From a virus, in the IMG/VR virus record IMGVR_UViG_3300032245_000955, positions 1-29,586 of that record: DNA of 29,586 nucleotides. The stretch is one strand, 5' to 3'. The notes beneath the pieces are model-generated. The model searched no databases, had not been told where the DNA came from, and saw only the letters and a program-made list of their open reading frames with translations. Made by a program: the position numbers and the translations under genes. Below are positions 1 to 6,477 of this stretch, one piece after another; the first letter of the stretch is position 1, and every line of letters starts with the position of its first letter.

Positions 1-19
1 AGTCGTTTCCACCGCGATG

Positions 20-62
20 TTTCTACTCAAGGAGACTCCTAGTGTAGAAAAAAAATTTCTAC
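20..62. repeat. Nested inverted repeats beside the 24-bp array
   Basis: TTTCTAC at 20-26 pairs with GTAGAAA at 44-50, enclosing AGGAG-A-CTCCT. The same GTAGAAA can instead pair with TTTCTAC at 56-62 across five A residues. The two hairpins are mutually exclusive. They lie downstream of the last minus-strand gene. The T-rich run precedes the first hairpin in minus-strand reading, so neither is a clean intrinsic terminator. Confidence 0.45.
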
Positions 63-155
63 TCAAGAGATTTTGCCGTGTCCTACTCAAGAGAATCTGT
101 GCCCGTCTACTCAAGAGAATTTGCCCGCTCATACTCAAGAGCCTTTGCCCGTCAG
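60..155. repeat. 24-bp tandem repeat, four units
   Basis: Units start at 60, 84, 108 and 132, each exactly 24 bp. All begin TACTCAAGAG; the second half varies around ATTTGCCCGTC. A further TACTCAAGGAG occurs at 24, out of phase. The unit at 132 contains the stop codon of the minus-strand gene ending at 135, so the array begins inside that gene's last codons and extends downstream of it. The function is not evident from sequence. Regulatory or protein-binding repeats, or a slippage-made array, are all possible. Confidence 0.75.
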
Positions 156-596
156 CTCAGTGTACTTCTTAGCGATCGGCTCTGCGTAGCGGATGAACTC
201 TGTACGCATGTCGGATGTCCAGGCTTCAGGCTTGGATCGGTTCAGGAACCACTGACTAACTTTAATCAGCGGAAAGAAGAACGGTTTGCGTTCGCTTGGT
301 ACGGATGTCGTGATTGGATCGGGGAGCATCTCTGTCCACAGCATGATCTGACGCAAGGCGGCTGGGTCGCCGTCTTGCAGCTTCTTTTGATGTGCCGCTA
401 CACGTTCTAACCGCTTGCCTTGCTCATCAGTTAGATCAACCGACTCTAGCAACGCAGACACGTTCTCACCTTTAGCTCTTGCGTTAGATATGATGGCACC
501 GGCCTGTGCTGCTAGGCCAATAACCTCACCCATCTGCTCAAGCGTTTCCGTGCGCCTCTTGTTTAGCTTCTTGATTACTTCTTTGAGTTCTTGCAT
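135..596 (-). CDS. Hypothetical helical protein
   Basis: The protein has 153 residues, is charged, and is probably mostly helical. The N-terminal half (about 1-75) is rich in Lys, Glu and Ala and reads like a small coiled-coil or DUF3102-like helical region. The C-terminal half has aromatic residues (FFFPLIKVSQWF, 104-115). I do not recognise the family with certainty. It overlaps the upstream HTH gene by 22 bp, so the two are probably co-translated; ATG at 596 is the chosen start. It is the last gene of the leftward early operon in this window, and its stop codon lies in the first unit of a 24-bp repeat array. A role in DNA metabolism or control is only inferred from position. Confidence 0.55.
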   Translation of the reverse strand: MQELKEVIKKLNKRRTETLEQMGEVIGLAAQAGAIISNARAKGENVSALLESVDLTDEQGKRLERVAAHQKKLQDGDPAALRQIMLWTEMLPDPITTSVPSERKPFFFPLIKVSQWFLNRSKPEAWTSDMRTEFIRYAEPIAKKYTELTGKGS

Positions 597-1066
597 CTGT
601 CCCTGCCTTTCAATAATGCGGCGTTGTTAAACTTAGGAATCTGACGACGCCGCTTGTCGTGGTGCTTCCTTGCTCTGAGGTCGTATGCCTCACGAGCCTT
701 TTGGCTTTTCTGTGCTCTGACAGGCAAGCCAAGGCGATCAGTTAGACTGAGCACCCGCTTGCTAAAAGCCTGCTTGGTAATCTTGTGCTCGCTTGCGAGC
801 TGGGTCATGGACTTGGTCGACCTGTTAAGCACGACCGCCAGCACAGACTGTTCAAGCGTGTCGGCCATGTTCTGAACGGCTGGATGGTCTGGCGCCTTAG
901 TTATAAGGTAATGGAATACCTGTGTGGTCAAGGCCACTGACGACGTTGTAACAGTCAGACCCAGCTCATAGAACGCCTCATGGACTAGATCCGCTATGCC
1001 ATCTATCCGGGTGGATATGTGGGCTGAACCGCATGGGATGCGTTCTAACGCTTGCTGATCTATCAT
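575..1066 (-). CDS. HTH DNA-binding protein
   Basis: The protein has 163 residues. Residues about 86-115 (MTQLASEHKITKQAFSKRV) form a helix-turn-helix like sigma-70 region 4 or small phage regulators, followed by a strongly basic tail (KSQKAREAYDLRARKHHDKR). That combination points to sequence-specific DNA binding. Start ATG is at 1066, with a G-run (AAGGGGGTT) about 10 bases upstream as possible ribosome binding site. The gene follows a dense array of TTAGTGCAGTAAT repeats (1082-1213), so it could bind these repeats as regulator or replication initiator; this is inference. A small terminase subunit also has an N-terminal HTH, but no large terminase lies beside it. Confidence 0.65.
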   Translation of the reverse strand: MIDQQALERIPCGSAHISTRIDGIADLVHEAFYELGLTVTTSSVALTTQVFHYLITKAPDHPAVQNMADTLEQSVLAVVLNRSTKSMTQLASEHKITKQAFSKRVLSLTDRLGLPVRAQKSQKAREAYDLRARKHHDKRRRQIPKFNNAALLKGRDRCKNSKK

Positions 1067-1081
1067 ATTAGATTAACCCCC

Positions 1082-1213
1082 TTAGTGCAGTCGTTAGTGC
1101 AGTAATGAAAACGGCCGTCTGCATTAGTGCAATAATAGGCCCTAAAGGGCCTTTATTACTGCACCTACATGCTTCGCAATACTGCACTAGTGCAGTAATA
1201 GTTATTGCACTAA
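1082..1213. repeat. Iteron-like array, consensus TTAGTGCAGTAAT
   Basis: Seven copies in 132 bp in both orientations. Direct copies start at 1082, 1094, 1124 and 1189. Inverted copies are at 1155-1164, 1179-1189 and 1204-1213. The two central copies form the perfect 18-bp palindrome TACTGCACTAGTGCAGTA at 1180-1197. The array fills the gap between the primase-helicase stop (1216) and the HTH gene start (1066). Iterons of a replication origin or operators of an autoregulated gene are the two obvious readings. Confidence 0.7.
1137..1152. terminator. Hairpin AGGCCC-TAAA-GGGCCT
   Basis: A perfect 6-bp GC-rich stem with a 4-base loop, embedded in the repeat array and flanked by AT-rich sequence (TTTATT on the plus side, TATTATT on the minus side). 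It could act as a weak bidirectional terminator between the primase-helicase gene and the next minus-strand gene, or as a structural element of an origin. Confidence 0.4.
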
Positions 1214-1215
1214 CT

Positions 1216-3174
1216 CTAGAATGGCTCATTTGTCACCTTTTTGCTGAATAAGCCATCGCTGGCTTCTTCGATTAAACCGTCATCTTTAGCCTGCTTCACG
1301 CGGGCCTTCGCTTGCCGTTCCTGCAACCGGGTGGCCTGTTGTACGAATGTAACAACTTGGGTGTACTTTGCCCCTTCAGGTAGCTTTGCCCAATCGATTG
1401 TGGATGCCCGACGGCCTACTGACTTCTCAGGCGCTCCCACCTCAATCCACGCCATGCCCTTGTCGGCATGCTTTAAGTGAACTAAAGGCTGCGTCTTACT
1501 GGCAATTAAATCGCTCGCAGTTACGCCAGAACGCAAGCCAGACCGCTTTCCGCGCTTGGTCACCTCTAGCTTATATGTGTACGTTCCTTGCTCATCCTGG
1601 CCACAAGGCGACAGCATTAAAACGGCTCTTGCCCAATTCGTCAGTTCGCTAGATCCAAAACCGCTATACGCCTTGTCGTGCCCTTGATAACCGCTGCCGT
1701 CTCGTGTTGGCTTTGGCGTATGGTGCATAAGCATCCAAGCAAATCCGCCAGATAGGGCGAGTGGGTTAAGCAAATTACGCAAAAAGCCACCGGCAGTCTC
1801 TTGGCTCGATAAGTCGCCACCGATAAACGCCAGCAACGGATCTACCCAGGCTAGGTCGGGTTTATGTTTTTCAGCTAGGCGACGCATCCTGTCCACGAAC
1901 CGTTCACCTGTGGACGTGCAGTCACGCACGATCACAATGTTTTGCTTCACCCGATCCAACTCCTCTGCGGTCAAATCCAGCGCCTTTAAGATGCCCTGCA
2001 ACGCCTCTGCCACGTCGCCTTCGTCGTTCTCCGCTTGCACGATTAGCGACTTTAACGGCTTGCCGTGTGGGCTAATGCCAAACAGATCACGGCCGGCCGC
2101 CCAAGTGATTGCGGCCTGTAAGCACAGCACGCTCTTACCAAGGCCACTGCTCCCAACCCACAACGCCGAACCTCCACGGCAGATCCACCGCTTGCCTAGC
2201 AGTTGCGTTATATCGGCATCCTCCTTAAAATTGACCAACTGTTCCCAGCTATAAGGCTCAGGAATATCCCCGTAGATTGTGCGCTCCTGCCATTCCATGT
2301 AAGTCAGCGTAGGTGCGCCACACTCGACTAACTCTTGCTGTAAGCCCGTGGCCGTCCTCATCGCACCTGGCAACCTCGACAACCGTCCTGCGTCCTTGTT
2401 GGCTGGATCGGGCTTACTGTGCTCTAGGTGCTTGTAAATGAAGTCCACCCGTTCAGCGAACTCCTTGGCATTGGCTGCCCGAATCTCAACCCATGCGTGC
2501 AGGCTGCGTGATCCGCTCTTTATGATGGACGACGTAGGCAGGCCACTGCGCTTAATAATCGCCCACTGTTCAGCCATAGTGCTTTCATCAAACTCAATTA
2601 GGCAGTGGCGGTACTTTACGATCGATTCCGCTTTCCGATTCTTTCCGTTGTTAGCGTTGATCGACACATACACGCCAACTGCATCGCCCTGCCACTCCTT
2701 CAGCCCGTCGGCCTTAAATAGCTCCAGCCACTCCTCCCGGCTTCGCGTCTCACCTGCACCGTCCGGCCGCTCGCGGTCGCCGTCCTTAATAGATCGGCAG
2801 ATATTGATCTGATCGCCTACGTCGAAACAAGTCGTCAGGAACTTATCGACTGGCCCGCTCTCCACGCTGATCGGCATCGGCGGCACTGGCAGATCCTCAC
2901 GCACGATCGCACCATTCTGATAGCCATATTTGGCTTTCGGCCTCCACGCCTCCCTGGCTGGCTTGCTGAACGCGGATCTAACCGCACTGACGGCCTCGTT
3001 CTGCGACAGCCCAACCTTGTAGGCCCACTCCTCGGCATTGGTTGTTGCGTCGAACTCCGTCAGCCCTTGGTCGCGCCATTGGCAGGCTAACTTAAAGAGC
3101 TGCGTGTTGCGCTCACCTTCAGCGGCCCCGTTGCGATGGATGGCTTCGATTGCGGGGGGTAGTGGTGCAATCAT
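1216..3174 (-). CDS. Primase-helicase (AEP primase + RepA-like ATPase)
   Basis: A 652-residue replication protein. Residues about 20-75 resemble a PriCT-like helical region. Residues about 165-275 carry archaeo-eukaryotic primase signatures: acidic LIEFDE at 192-197, SGSRSLHAWV at 220-229, and GRLSRLPGAMR at 263-273. Residues about 320-560 are a RepA/KaiC-like hexameric helicase: Walker A GSSGLGKS at 341-348, Walker B LAWVDP at 441-446, and the MLMHHTPK motif at 481-488 typical of RepA-type ATPases. A small C-terminal helical domain follows. The likely role is to prime and unwind phage DNA. The start ATG overlaps the upstream stop (ATGA), and an iteron-like array directly follows the stop. 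This is the strongest replication marker in the window. Confidence 0.9.
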   Translation of the reverse strand: MIAPLPPAIEAIHRNGAAEGERNTQLFKLACQWRDQGLTEFDATTNAEEWAYKVGLSQNEAVSAVRSAFSKPAREAWRPKAKYGYQNGAIVREDLPVPPMPISVESGPVDKFLTTCFDVGDQINICRSIKDGDRERPDGAGETRSREEWLELFKADGLKEWQGDAVGVYVSINANNGKNRKAESIVKYRHCLIEFDESTMAEQWAIIKRSGLPTSSIIKSGSRSLHAWVEIRAANAKEFAERVDFIYKHLEHSKPDPANKDAGRLSRLPGAMRTATGLQQELVECGAPTLTYMEWQERTIYGDIPEPYSWEQLVNFKEDADITQLLGKRWICRGGSALWVGSSGLGKSVLCLQAAITWAAGRDLFGISPHGKPLKSLIVQAENDEGDVAEALQGILKALDLTAEELDRVKQNIVIVRDCTSTGERFVDRMRRLAEKHKPDLAWVDPLLAFIGGDLSSQETAGGFLRNLLNPLALSGGFAWMLMHHTPKPTRDGSGYQGHDKAYSGFGSSELTNWARAVLMLSPCGQDEQGTYTYKLEVTKRGKRSGLRSGVTASDLIASKTQPLVHLKHADKGMAWIEVGAPEKSVGRRASTIDWAKLPEGAKYTQVVTFVQQATRLQERQAKARVKQAKDDGLIEEASDGLFSKKVTNEPF

Positions 3175-3362
3175 TTGCTCTCCTTCGTTTTCTTCTCCTC
3201 GACGGCTTTCGCCTTAAATCCCTCGGCCTGCTTAAGCATTTCCGTGGCCATAAGAACGGCGAGATCCAGCCTGGTACGCACTGCATCGTACTGCTTCTTG
3301 ATCAAATTCTTCTTCGCACGTTCGAGCACGGCGAGATGCCAGGTAAGACGCTTTACGCTCAC
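3171..3362 (-). CDS. Small basic helical protein, GTG start
   Basis: The protein has 63 residues and starts with GTG at 3362, which overlaps the upstream stop in a GTGA. Its stop overlaps the ATG of the primase-helicase (ATGA). The sequence is one long amphipathic, Lys-rich helix (AVLERAKKNLIKKQYD, 11-26; tail KAKAVEEKKTKESK). The longer reading frame that runs on to 3635 only shadows the genes before it, so the short form is preferred. The family is not recognised. Its position suggests translational coupling to replication, perhaps as a small partner of the helicase, but that is inference. Confidence 0.65.
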   Translation of the reverse strand: MSVKRLTWHLAVLERAKKNLIKKQYDAVRTRLDLAVLMATEMLKQAEGFKAKAVEEKKTKESK

Positions 3363-3487
3363 CACTGCCCCATTCCCCAGCGGTGGCGATTGGCGCGGGC
3401 CTCCAGCACACAGTCGGCGTACTGCTCTGGCGTGTACGTACCGATGACGCGGGCGGAGAACATGGCTAGGAGATCGGCTAGGCTCAC
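3359..3487 (-). CDS. Mini-gene of 42 residues, GTG start
   Basis: GTG at 3487 overlaps the stop of the HTH gene (GTGA), and the TGA stop at 3359-3361 overlaps the GTG of the next gene in the same way. The predicted peptide begins MSLADLLAMFSARVIGTYTP and ends HRWGMGQW. It fills exactly the gap between its neighbours in the phase expected for a coupled operon, which is the main support. No domain is recognised. It may be a small DNA-associated or regulatory peptide. Confidence 0.55.
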   Translation of the reverse strand: MSLADLLAMFSARVIGTYTPEQYADCVLEARANRHRWGMGQW

Positions 3488-3765
3488 AGCACCGCCTTCG
3501 GCAGCGGCCCCGCCAGTCTGTAGACGTACTTATTGCGATCGTATTCAAGCGGATAGCCAAAGAAGTCGCGCAGCAGATCAATGTCCCGCTGGATCGTCTT
3601 GTAGCTACATTCGAGCTTAACGCCCAACCTGGCACAGCTCGGCAGCGTCAGATCCCGGCGCAGCATGCCAGCGATCACGCCAAGGCGCCGGAACGTCGGC
3701 CGTGTATCGCCAAGGCCAGCAGCCCGATTTCGTTTAGATGCAAACGTGGCGGCCTTCGTGCTCAC
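3484..3765 (-). CDS. Stand-alone DeoR/YafY-type HTH protein
   Basis: A 93-residue basic protein. Residues about 50-84 (CSYKTIQRDIDLLRDFFGYP, then EYDRNKYVYRL) match the N-terminal winged-helix of DeoR/YafY-type regulators, where the RTIQRDI helix contacts DNA and the aromatic wing follows. The usual WYL effector domain is absent, so this is an isolated DNA-binding module. Residues 1-30 are a basic, probably disordered arm. It starts with GTG at 3765, overlapping the stop of the 3D-domain gene. It probably controls the early operon or a phage promoter. The fold call is good; the target is unknown. Confidence 0.75.
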   Translation of the reverse strand: MSTKAATFASKRNRAAGLGDTRPTFRRLGVIAGMLRRDLTLPSCARLGVKLECSYKTIQRDIDLLRDFFGYPLEYDRNKYVYRLAGPLPKAVL

Positions 3766-4178
3766 TTCGTCACCTCCACCATCGCCACCTTCGGCAACCG
3801 CATCGCCTTAAACTGCTTTTCACTTGCAGCAAACACGTCCACCACAGGCAACTTTCCACCGCTCGCCTTTTTGCTTTTTACGGCCGTGCCGGTATCGACT
3901 GCCACCCACTCCCGCTTTCCGCCCATCACGCGGATCTTTGACCACAGCGGAATGATGTCGGGATCGACGGCGCAGTGACGGCCAGCACGCAACCTAGTGC
4001 CAGTGCTCGACTGATAGCGACTGCTCCACTCGTCCTCCCCCGGCCAGTAGCCAGTGATGCGAACCTTAATTTTCTTCACGTCGATCTTTTTGGCGATCGG
4101 GCGCAAATCGATTAGAGCGTTGCCTAGCTTGGCCGTTGTAAAGCCAAGCAGAGCGAGGATTGAAAGCAGTGTCCTCAT
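3762..4178 (-). CDS. Secreted 3D-domain (double-psi barrel) protein
   Basis: The protein has 138 residues. The N-terminus (MRTLLSILALLGFTTAKLGNA) is a short signal-like hydrophobic segment, so export is likely. The rest is a 3D domain, named for three conserved Asp residues: CAVDPDIIPLWS (70-80, Asp72), WVAVDTGTAV (91-100, Asp95) and VVDVFAAS (112-119, Asp114). This barrel occurs in MltA-type lytic transglycosylases and related cell-wall enzymes, so cutting or binding peptidoglycan is expected. It sits in the replication operon, coupled by ATGA overlap to the gene before it, far from the lysis cassette. It may modify the wall early in infection. Confidence 0.75.
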   Translation of the reverse strand: MRTLLSILALLGFTTAKLGNALIDLRPIAKKIDVKKIKVRITGYWPGEDEWSSRYQSSTGTRLRAGRHCAVDPDIIPLWSKIRVMGGKREWVAVDTGTAVKSKKASGGKLPVVDVFAASEKQFKAMRLPKVAMVEVTK

Positions 4179-4327
4179 AGCCCGCTCCTAATGCGATCAA
4201 TCAGATCGTTCTCGCGTCCTTCGGCAGCCGCCAGCGCAGCCTTTGCCTCCGCCAACTCACGGGCCAGCGAGCGCACGCGGTTCAGCAACTGCTCGTGGGT
4301 GGATTGTTCGGGTAGGATTTCAATCAC
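4175..4327 (-). CDS. 50-residue coiled-coil protein, GTG start
   Basis: GTG at 4327 overlaps the last codons of the nuclease gene (GTGATTGA), and the TGA stop overlaps the ATG of the 3D-domain gene. The peptide has a regular coiled-coil pattern with leucines at heptad spacing (LLNRVRSLARELAEAKAALA, 14-33). Its phase and exact fit between neighbours support a real gene. No enzyme motif is seen. It may oligomerise or dock another early protein. Confidence 0.65.
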   Translation of the reverse strand: MIEILPEQSTHEQLLNRVRSLARELAEAKAALAAAEGRENDLIDRIRSGL

Positions 4328-5105
4328 AGCGCACCTCACGCGGGTCGTACTTCTTCAGCCAGCGCCAAACCTTGCAAATGGACGTGAATGCCTCAAACGC
4401 CTGAGCAACTTGCTCGGCCGTGTAGCGAATGTCCTGCAACTGGCCGGTGACTGGATCGATCAGAATGTTTCGGCAGGCCATTCCGTCGTCCGTGAATGCG
4501 TACGCATAGGCACTGAGCTGCAAAAGATCAGTTTCATAGCCAGATGCTTTTGAGACGCCCTTTGCGTCTTTCTTAAATTTCCTCGTTTTAAAATCGATAA
4601 CCTCCATCTCACCGTGAATCTGGGCGATCAAATCCACTCGGCCTGCGTAGCCTTCCGCCTCGTTGACTAGCACGGACTCGCTGGCGTGCACTTTAGTAAC
4701 GCAGCACTCCCGCCATTCCTTTAGGCCCGCATAGTGCTCCTCGTAGCCTTTAACCAGTTCACCCGGCTCCTGCCGATTGATAATCATTTCAGCAAGTGAA
4801 TGAATGTGAGTCCCGCGTAGTGCTGCCGCCTCCACTTCCTTTCTGCTGTCCAATACCACCCGCTTGGCAAAATCGGCCAGCGATTCACCATCGTTGCGCG
4901 GGAGCGAAAGAGCCGCAGCAATCGCCTGCTCCTCCTTCCAATTCATCAGCCCCTGCTTGCTGGGGCCAGCCGCTCCGAGGATGGTGGTCACGGACGGAAA
5001 CGCCCCTACCTTGCGAGCGGATCGCAAATCACCGTGACACGACTCACCCGACGCTAGGTAATAGTGCGACGACTCCGCCTTTGCTGTGGCAATGAGCGCA
5101 GCCAT
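4320..5105 (-). CDS. PD-(D/E)XK exonuclease, RecB/Cas4-like
   Basis: A 261-residue nuclease. The RGTHIH motif at 98-102 is the N-terminal His motif of RecB-type nucleases. YAGRVDLIA (153-161) carries the first acidic ligand, Asp158. VIDFKTRK (169-176) gives the DxK pair Asp171/Lys173. LLQLSAYAYAF (194-204) is the QxxxY motif. Together these are the full catalytic set for a Mg-dependent 5'-3' or end-processing exonuclease. Next to an OB-fold ssDNA-binding candidate it probably forms a phage recombination pair; no RecT/Erf annealing protein was recognised. ATG at 5105 overlaps the upstream stop (TAATG). Confidence 0.87.
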   Translation of the reverse strand: MAALIATAKAESSHYYLASGESCHGDLRSARKVGAFPSVTTILGAAGPSKQGLMNWKEEQAIAAALSLPRNDGESLADFAKRVVLDSRKEVEAAALRGTHIHSLAEMIINRQEPGELVKGYEEHYAGLKEWRECCVTKVHASESVLVNEAEGYAGRVDLIAQIHGEMEVIDFKTRKFKKDAKGVSKASGYETDLLQLSAYAYAFTDDGMACRNILIDPVTGQLQDIRYTAEQVAQAFEAFTSICKVWRWLKKYDPREVRCD

Positions 5106-5200
5106 TACTGCCAGTCCTTCATTAGTCGCATGGTCATTAGGGCCAGCACGACTGCGGTTGTGGGGAATACGATTTGAACTACTAAAGTTAGGATTTCCAT
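5105..5200 (-). CDS. 31-residue single-TM peptide
   Basis: ATG at 5200, stop TAA overlapping the nuclease ATG (TAATG). The peptide begins MEILTLVVQIVFPTTAVVLA and ends MKDWQ, so it is one hydrophobic helix with a short charged tail. A GAAAG sequence about 8 bases upstream could serve as ribosome binding site. The coupling and clear membrane character support it, but length makes the call tentative. The role is unknown. Confidence 0.5.
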   Translation of the reverse strand: MEILTLVVQIVFPTTAVVLALMTMRLMKDWQ

Positions 5201-5212
5201 GGGGGGTCTTTC

Positions 5213-5243
5213 TGGCCGAGGTGGGAATTGCCCACCCCGGCCA
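5213..5243. repeat. Interrupted hairpin after the ssDNA-binding gene
   Basis: TGGCC (5213-5217) pairs with GGCCA (5239-5243) and GGTGGG pairs with CCCACC inside it, with a 2-base mismatch and a 5-base loop. It lies just after the stop of the gene ending at 5250. There is no T-run on either side, so it may limit transcription or protect the mRNA 3' end rather than terminate. Confidence 0.45.
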
Positions 5244-5249
5244 ATGTGG

Positions 5250-5732
5250 TTAGAACGGTACTGGTGTTCCGTCGGCATCCAGCTCGACTACTGCTGGTTT
5301 AGGAGCGCCAGGACGATTGCATTTCCGGACGAAGTCTTTATCGACTTTCACTTTGTTCGCACCGGCAGGCAGCACCGCCTGCACGTTTGCGTATGTAGAG
5401 CCATCACGCTCCGCATGTGTCACAAGAATCTGGCACGGCTTACCGATAAGCGTTTCCAGATCCAGATTCTGCGGTGGCGCCTTTTTGGCATAGGATTTCA
5501 GATCTTTGAACAGAGCTGCTTTCTCATGCAGGCTCAGTCCGTAACGCCGGCCAATGGTAAACGGCCGCCCGTCCTCCATCTTCTCGGCAATCTGCCAGAC
5601 AAGGCGGATCTGATGTTTCTTTCCGTACTGCGTTTCAACTACTCCCAAGTCCTCGACGTCGCAGAACACTGCGTCGTGATTCCCTTCGGGTGCGGGGGTG
5701 TAAGTTCCCCCTCTGCTTGCTACTATTGGCAT
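5250..5732 (-). CDS. Putative OB-fold ssDNA-binding protein
   Basis: The protein has 160 residues. It resembles a common phage family that starts with a loop (GTYTPAPEGNHDAV, 9-22), continues with beta strands carrying VETQYGKKHQIRLVWQI (32-48) and FTIGRRYGLSLHEKAAL (58-74), and ends with an LIGKPC (95-100) / DGSTYANVQAV strand pair. Many phage annotations call members single-strand DNA-binding proteins. The acidic end (VELDADGTPVPF) is like the protein-interaction tails of SSBs. It lies just upstream of a RecB-like nuclease and in the same operon as the primase-helicase. AGAAAGGGAAATCC before the ATG gives a good ribosome binding site. Confidence 0.7.
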   Translation of the reverse strand: MPIVASRGGTYTPAPEGNHDAVFCDVEDLGVVETQYGKKHQIRLVWQIAEKMEDGRPFTIGRRYGLSLHEKAALFKDLKSYAKKAPPQNLDLETLIGKPCQILVTHAERDGSTYANVQAVLPAGANKVKVDKDFVRKCNRPGAPKPAVVELDADGTPVPF

Positions 5733-5789
5733 ACTAGGATTTCCCTTTCTTGTTTATTGTTTCTTTGTTTTTGTTTCTTGGATTTGCGA

Positions 5790-6005
5790 TTACTCGTCAT
5801 CGCAAAAATCGTTATTTCGGTGCGGTTCGTTTAAGTCTTGGAACTCACGGTCGGCCAAGTGCCACGCAATCTCGTGCTTGCGGGCCAGTTGCTTTGCCTG
5901 GTCGATCTCGCCTCGGTTCAGCGCCTTTACAACCCGCTCGGCTGAGTTGCGACAGGCCATCACTTCGATGTTTTCGATCAGGCGAAATTTCGTTAGGTCG
6001 GTCAT
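5790..6005 (-). CDS. Small acidic helical protein
   Basis: The protein has 71 residues and is predicted helical, with an acidic tail (LNEPHRNNDFCDDE). It follows the 46-residue gene after three bases (TGA TT ATG) and precedes the ssDNA-binding gene. Its codon pattern and position favour a real gene. No family is recognised. In the early operon it may be a small accessory or anti-host protein, but there is no direct evidence. Confidence 0.55.
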   Translation of the reverse strand: MTDLTKFRLIENIEVMACRNSAERVVKALNRGEIDQAKQLARKHEIAWHLADREFQDLNEPHRNNDFCDDE

Positions 6006-6007
6006 AA

Positions 6008-6148
6008 TCAGCCCCGGAGGTTGTTGCCGTAGTAATCACAGAAGCGCTGATGCTCATATTCAGAATCAGCCCTCTCCCGCTCATAGACGTCGTATTCGTA
6101 GTCCGGCTTGTCGTTGTTAATAGGTGTATCGTTGGTTGGTTCGCTCAT
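6008..6148 (-). CDS. 46-residue acidic Tyr-rich protein
   Basis: ATG at 6148 overlaps the stop of the nuclease-like gene (ATGA), and AGAAAAA lies before it. The peptide is polar and acidic, with repeated Tyr-acid pairs (PDYEYDVYERERADSEYEHQ, 16-35). It closes directly before the next gene with TGATTATG. The tight phase with both neighbours supports it. The acidic, DNA-mimic-like character is worth noting, but no function is assigned. Confidence 0.6.
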   Translation of the reverse strand: MSEPTNDTPINNDKPDYEYDVYERERADSEYEHQRFCDYYGNNLRG

Positions 6149-6477
6149 TTTTTCTCCTTCATCGACAGGCGGAATGACTTGGCGGTCATCGCCACTGCTT
6201 CAGCCGTCAGGCACTTGGTTGTGAAACGCCAGATGCGCCAGCCCAGGTCGGCTGCTGCGCGATACTTTTCGCAATCTTTCACCATCCCCATCCCTCGCCC
6301 GTGACGGCCGCCAAACGGTAAGAACGCCCCACCGTCCAGCTCGATCGCACATCGGGCGGATTTACAGGCAAAGTCGAAACGCCATTTGCGGGTCGGGTGG
6401 AAAGTGTGCTCGGCCACTAGCTCCGGGCCGCCAGCCACAGTCCAAAGCACGATAAACTTTTTTGCCAGTGCGCTCAC
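6145..6477 (-). CDS. Vsr/DUF559-like endonuclease
   Basis: A 110-residue protein of the compact PD-(D/E)XK type. Glu23 in AEHTFHPTRKWRFDFA, Asp35 in the same block and Glu46 in CAIELDGG form the expected acidic core. RHGRGMGMVKDCEKY (58-72) and LGWRIWRF (78-85) are the remaining conserved blocks of the DUF559/Vsr-like phage nucleases. It probably cuts or processes phage or host DNA during replication or recombination. It may stand in for a Holliday-junction enzyme, since RusA or RuvC were not seen. Both ends overlap neighbouring genes by four bases. Confidence 0.75.
   Translation of the reverse strand: MSALAKKFIVLWTVAGGPELVAEHTFHPTRKWRFDFACKSARCAIELDGGAFLPFGGRHGRGMGMVKDCEKYRAAADLGWRIWRFTTKCLTAEAVAMTAKSFRLSMKEKK

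Noticed and set aside
1-155. CRISPR array
   Set aside because: The units are 24 bp with no spacers of constant size between conserved repeats, and there are no cas genes.
78-410. Plus-strand frame with YSRE repeats
   Set aside because: The repeats are only the 24-bp array read as protein; the minus strand has the more convincing gene.
3363-3635. Upstream extension of the basic 63-residue protein
   Set aside because: The extension covers two other genes and has shadow-like composition; the GTG at 3362 fits the coupled pattern.
5199-5834. Plus-strand frame of 211 residues
   Set aside because: It is antisense to the ssDNA-binding gene and has no recognisable domain.
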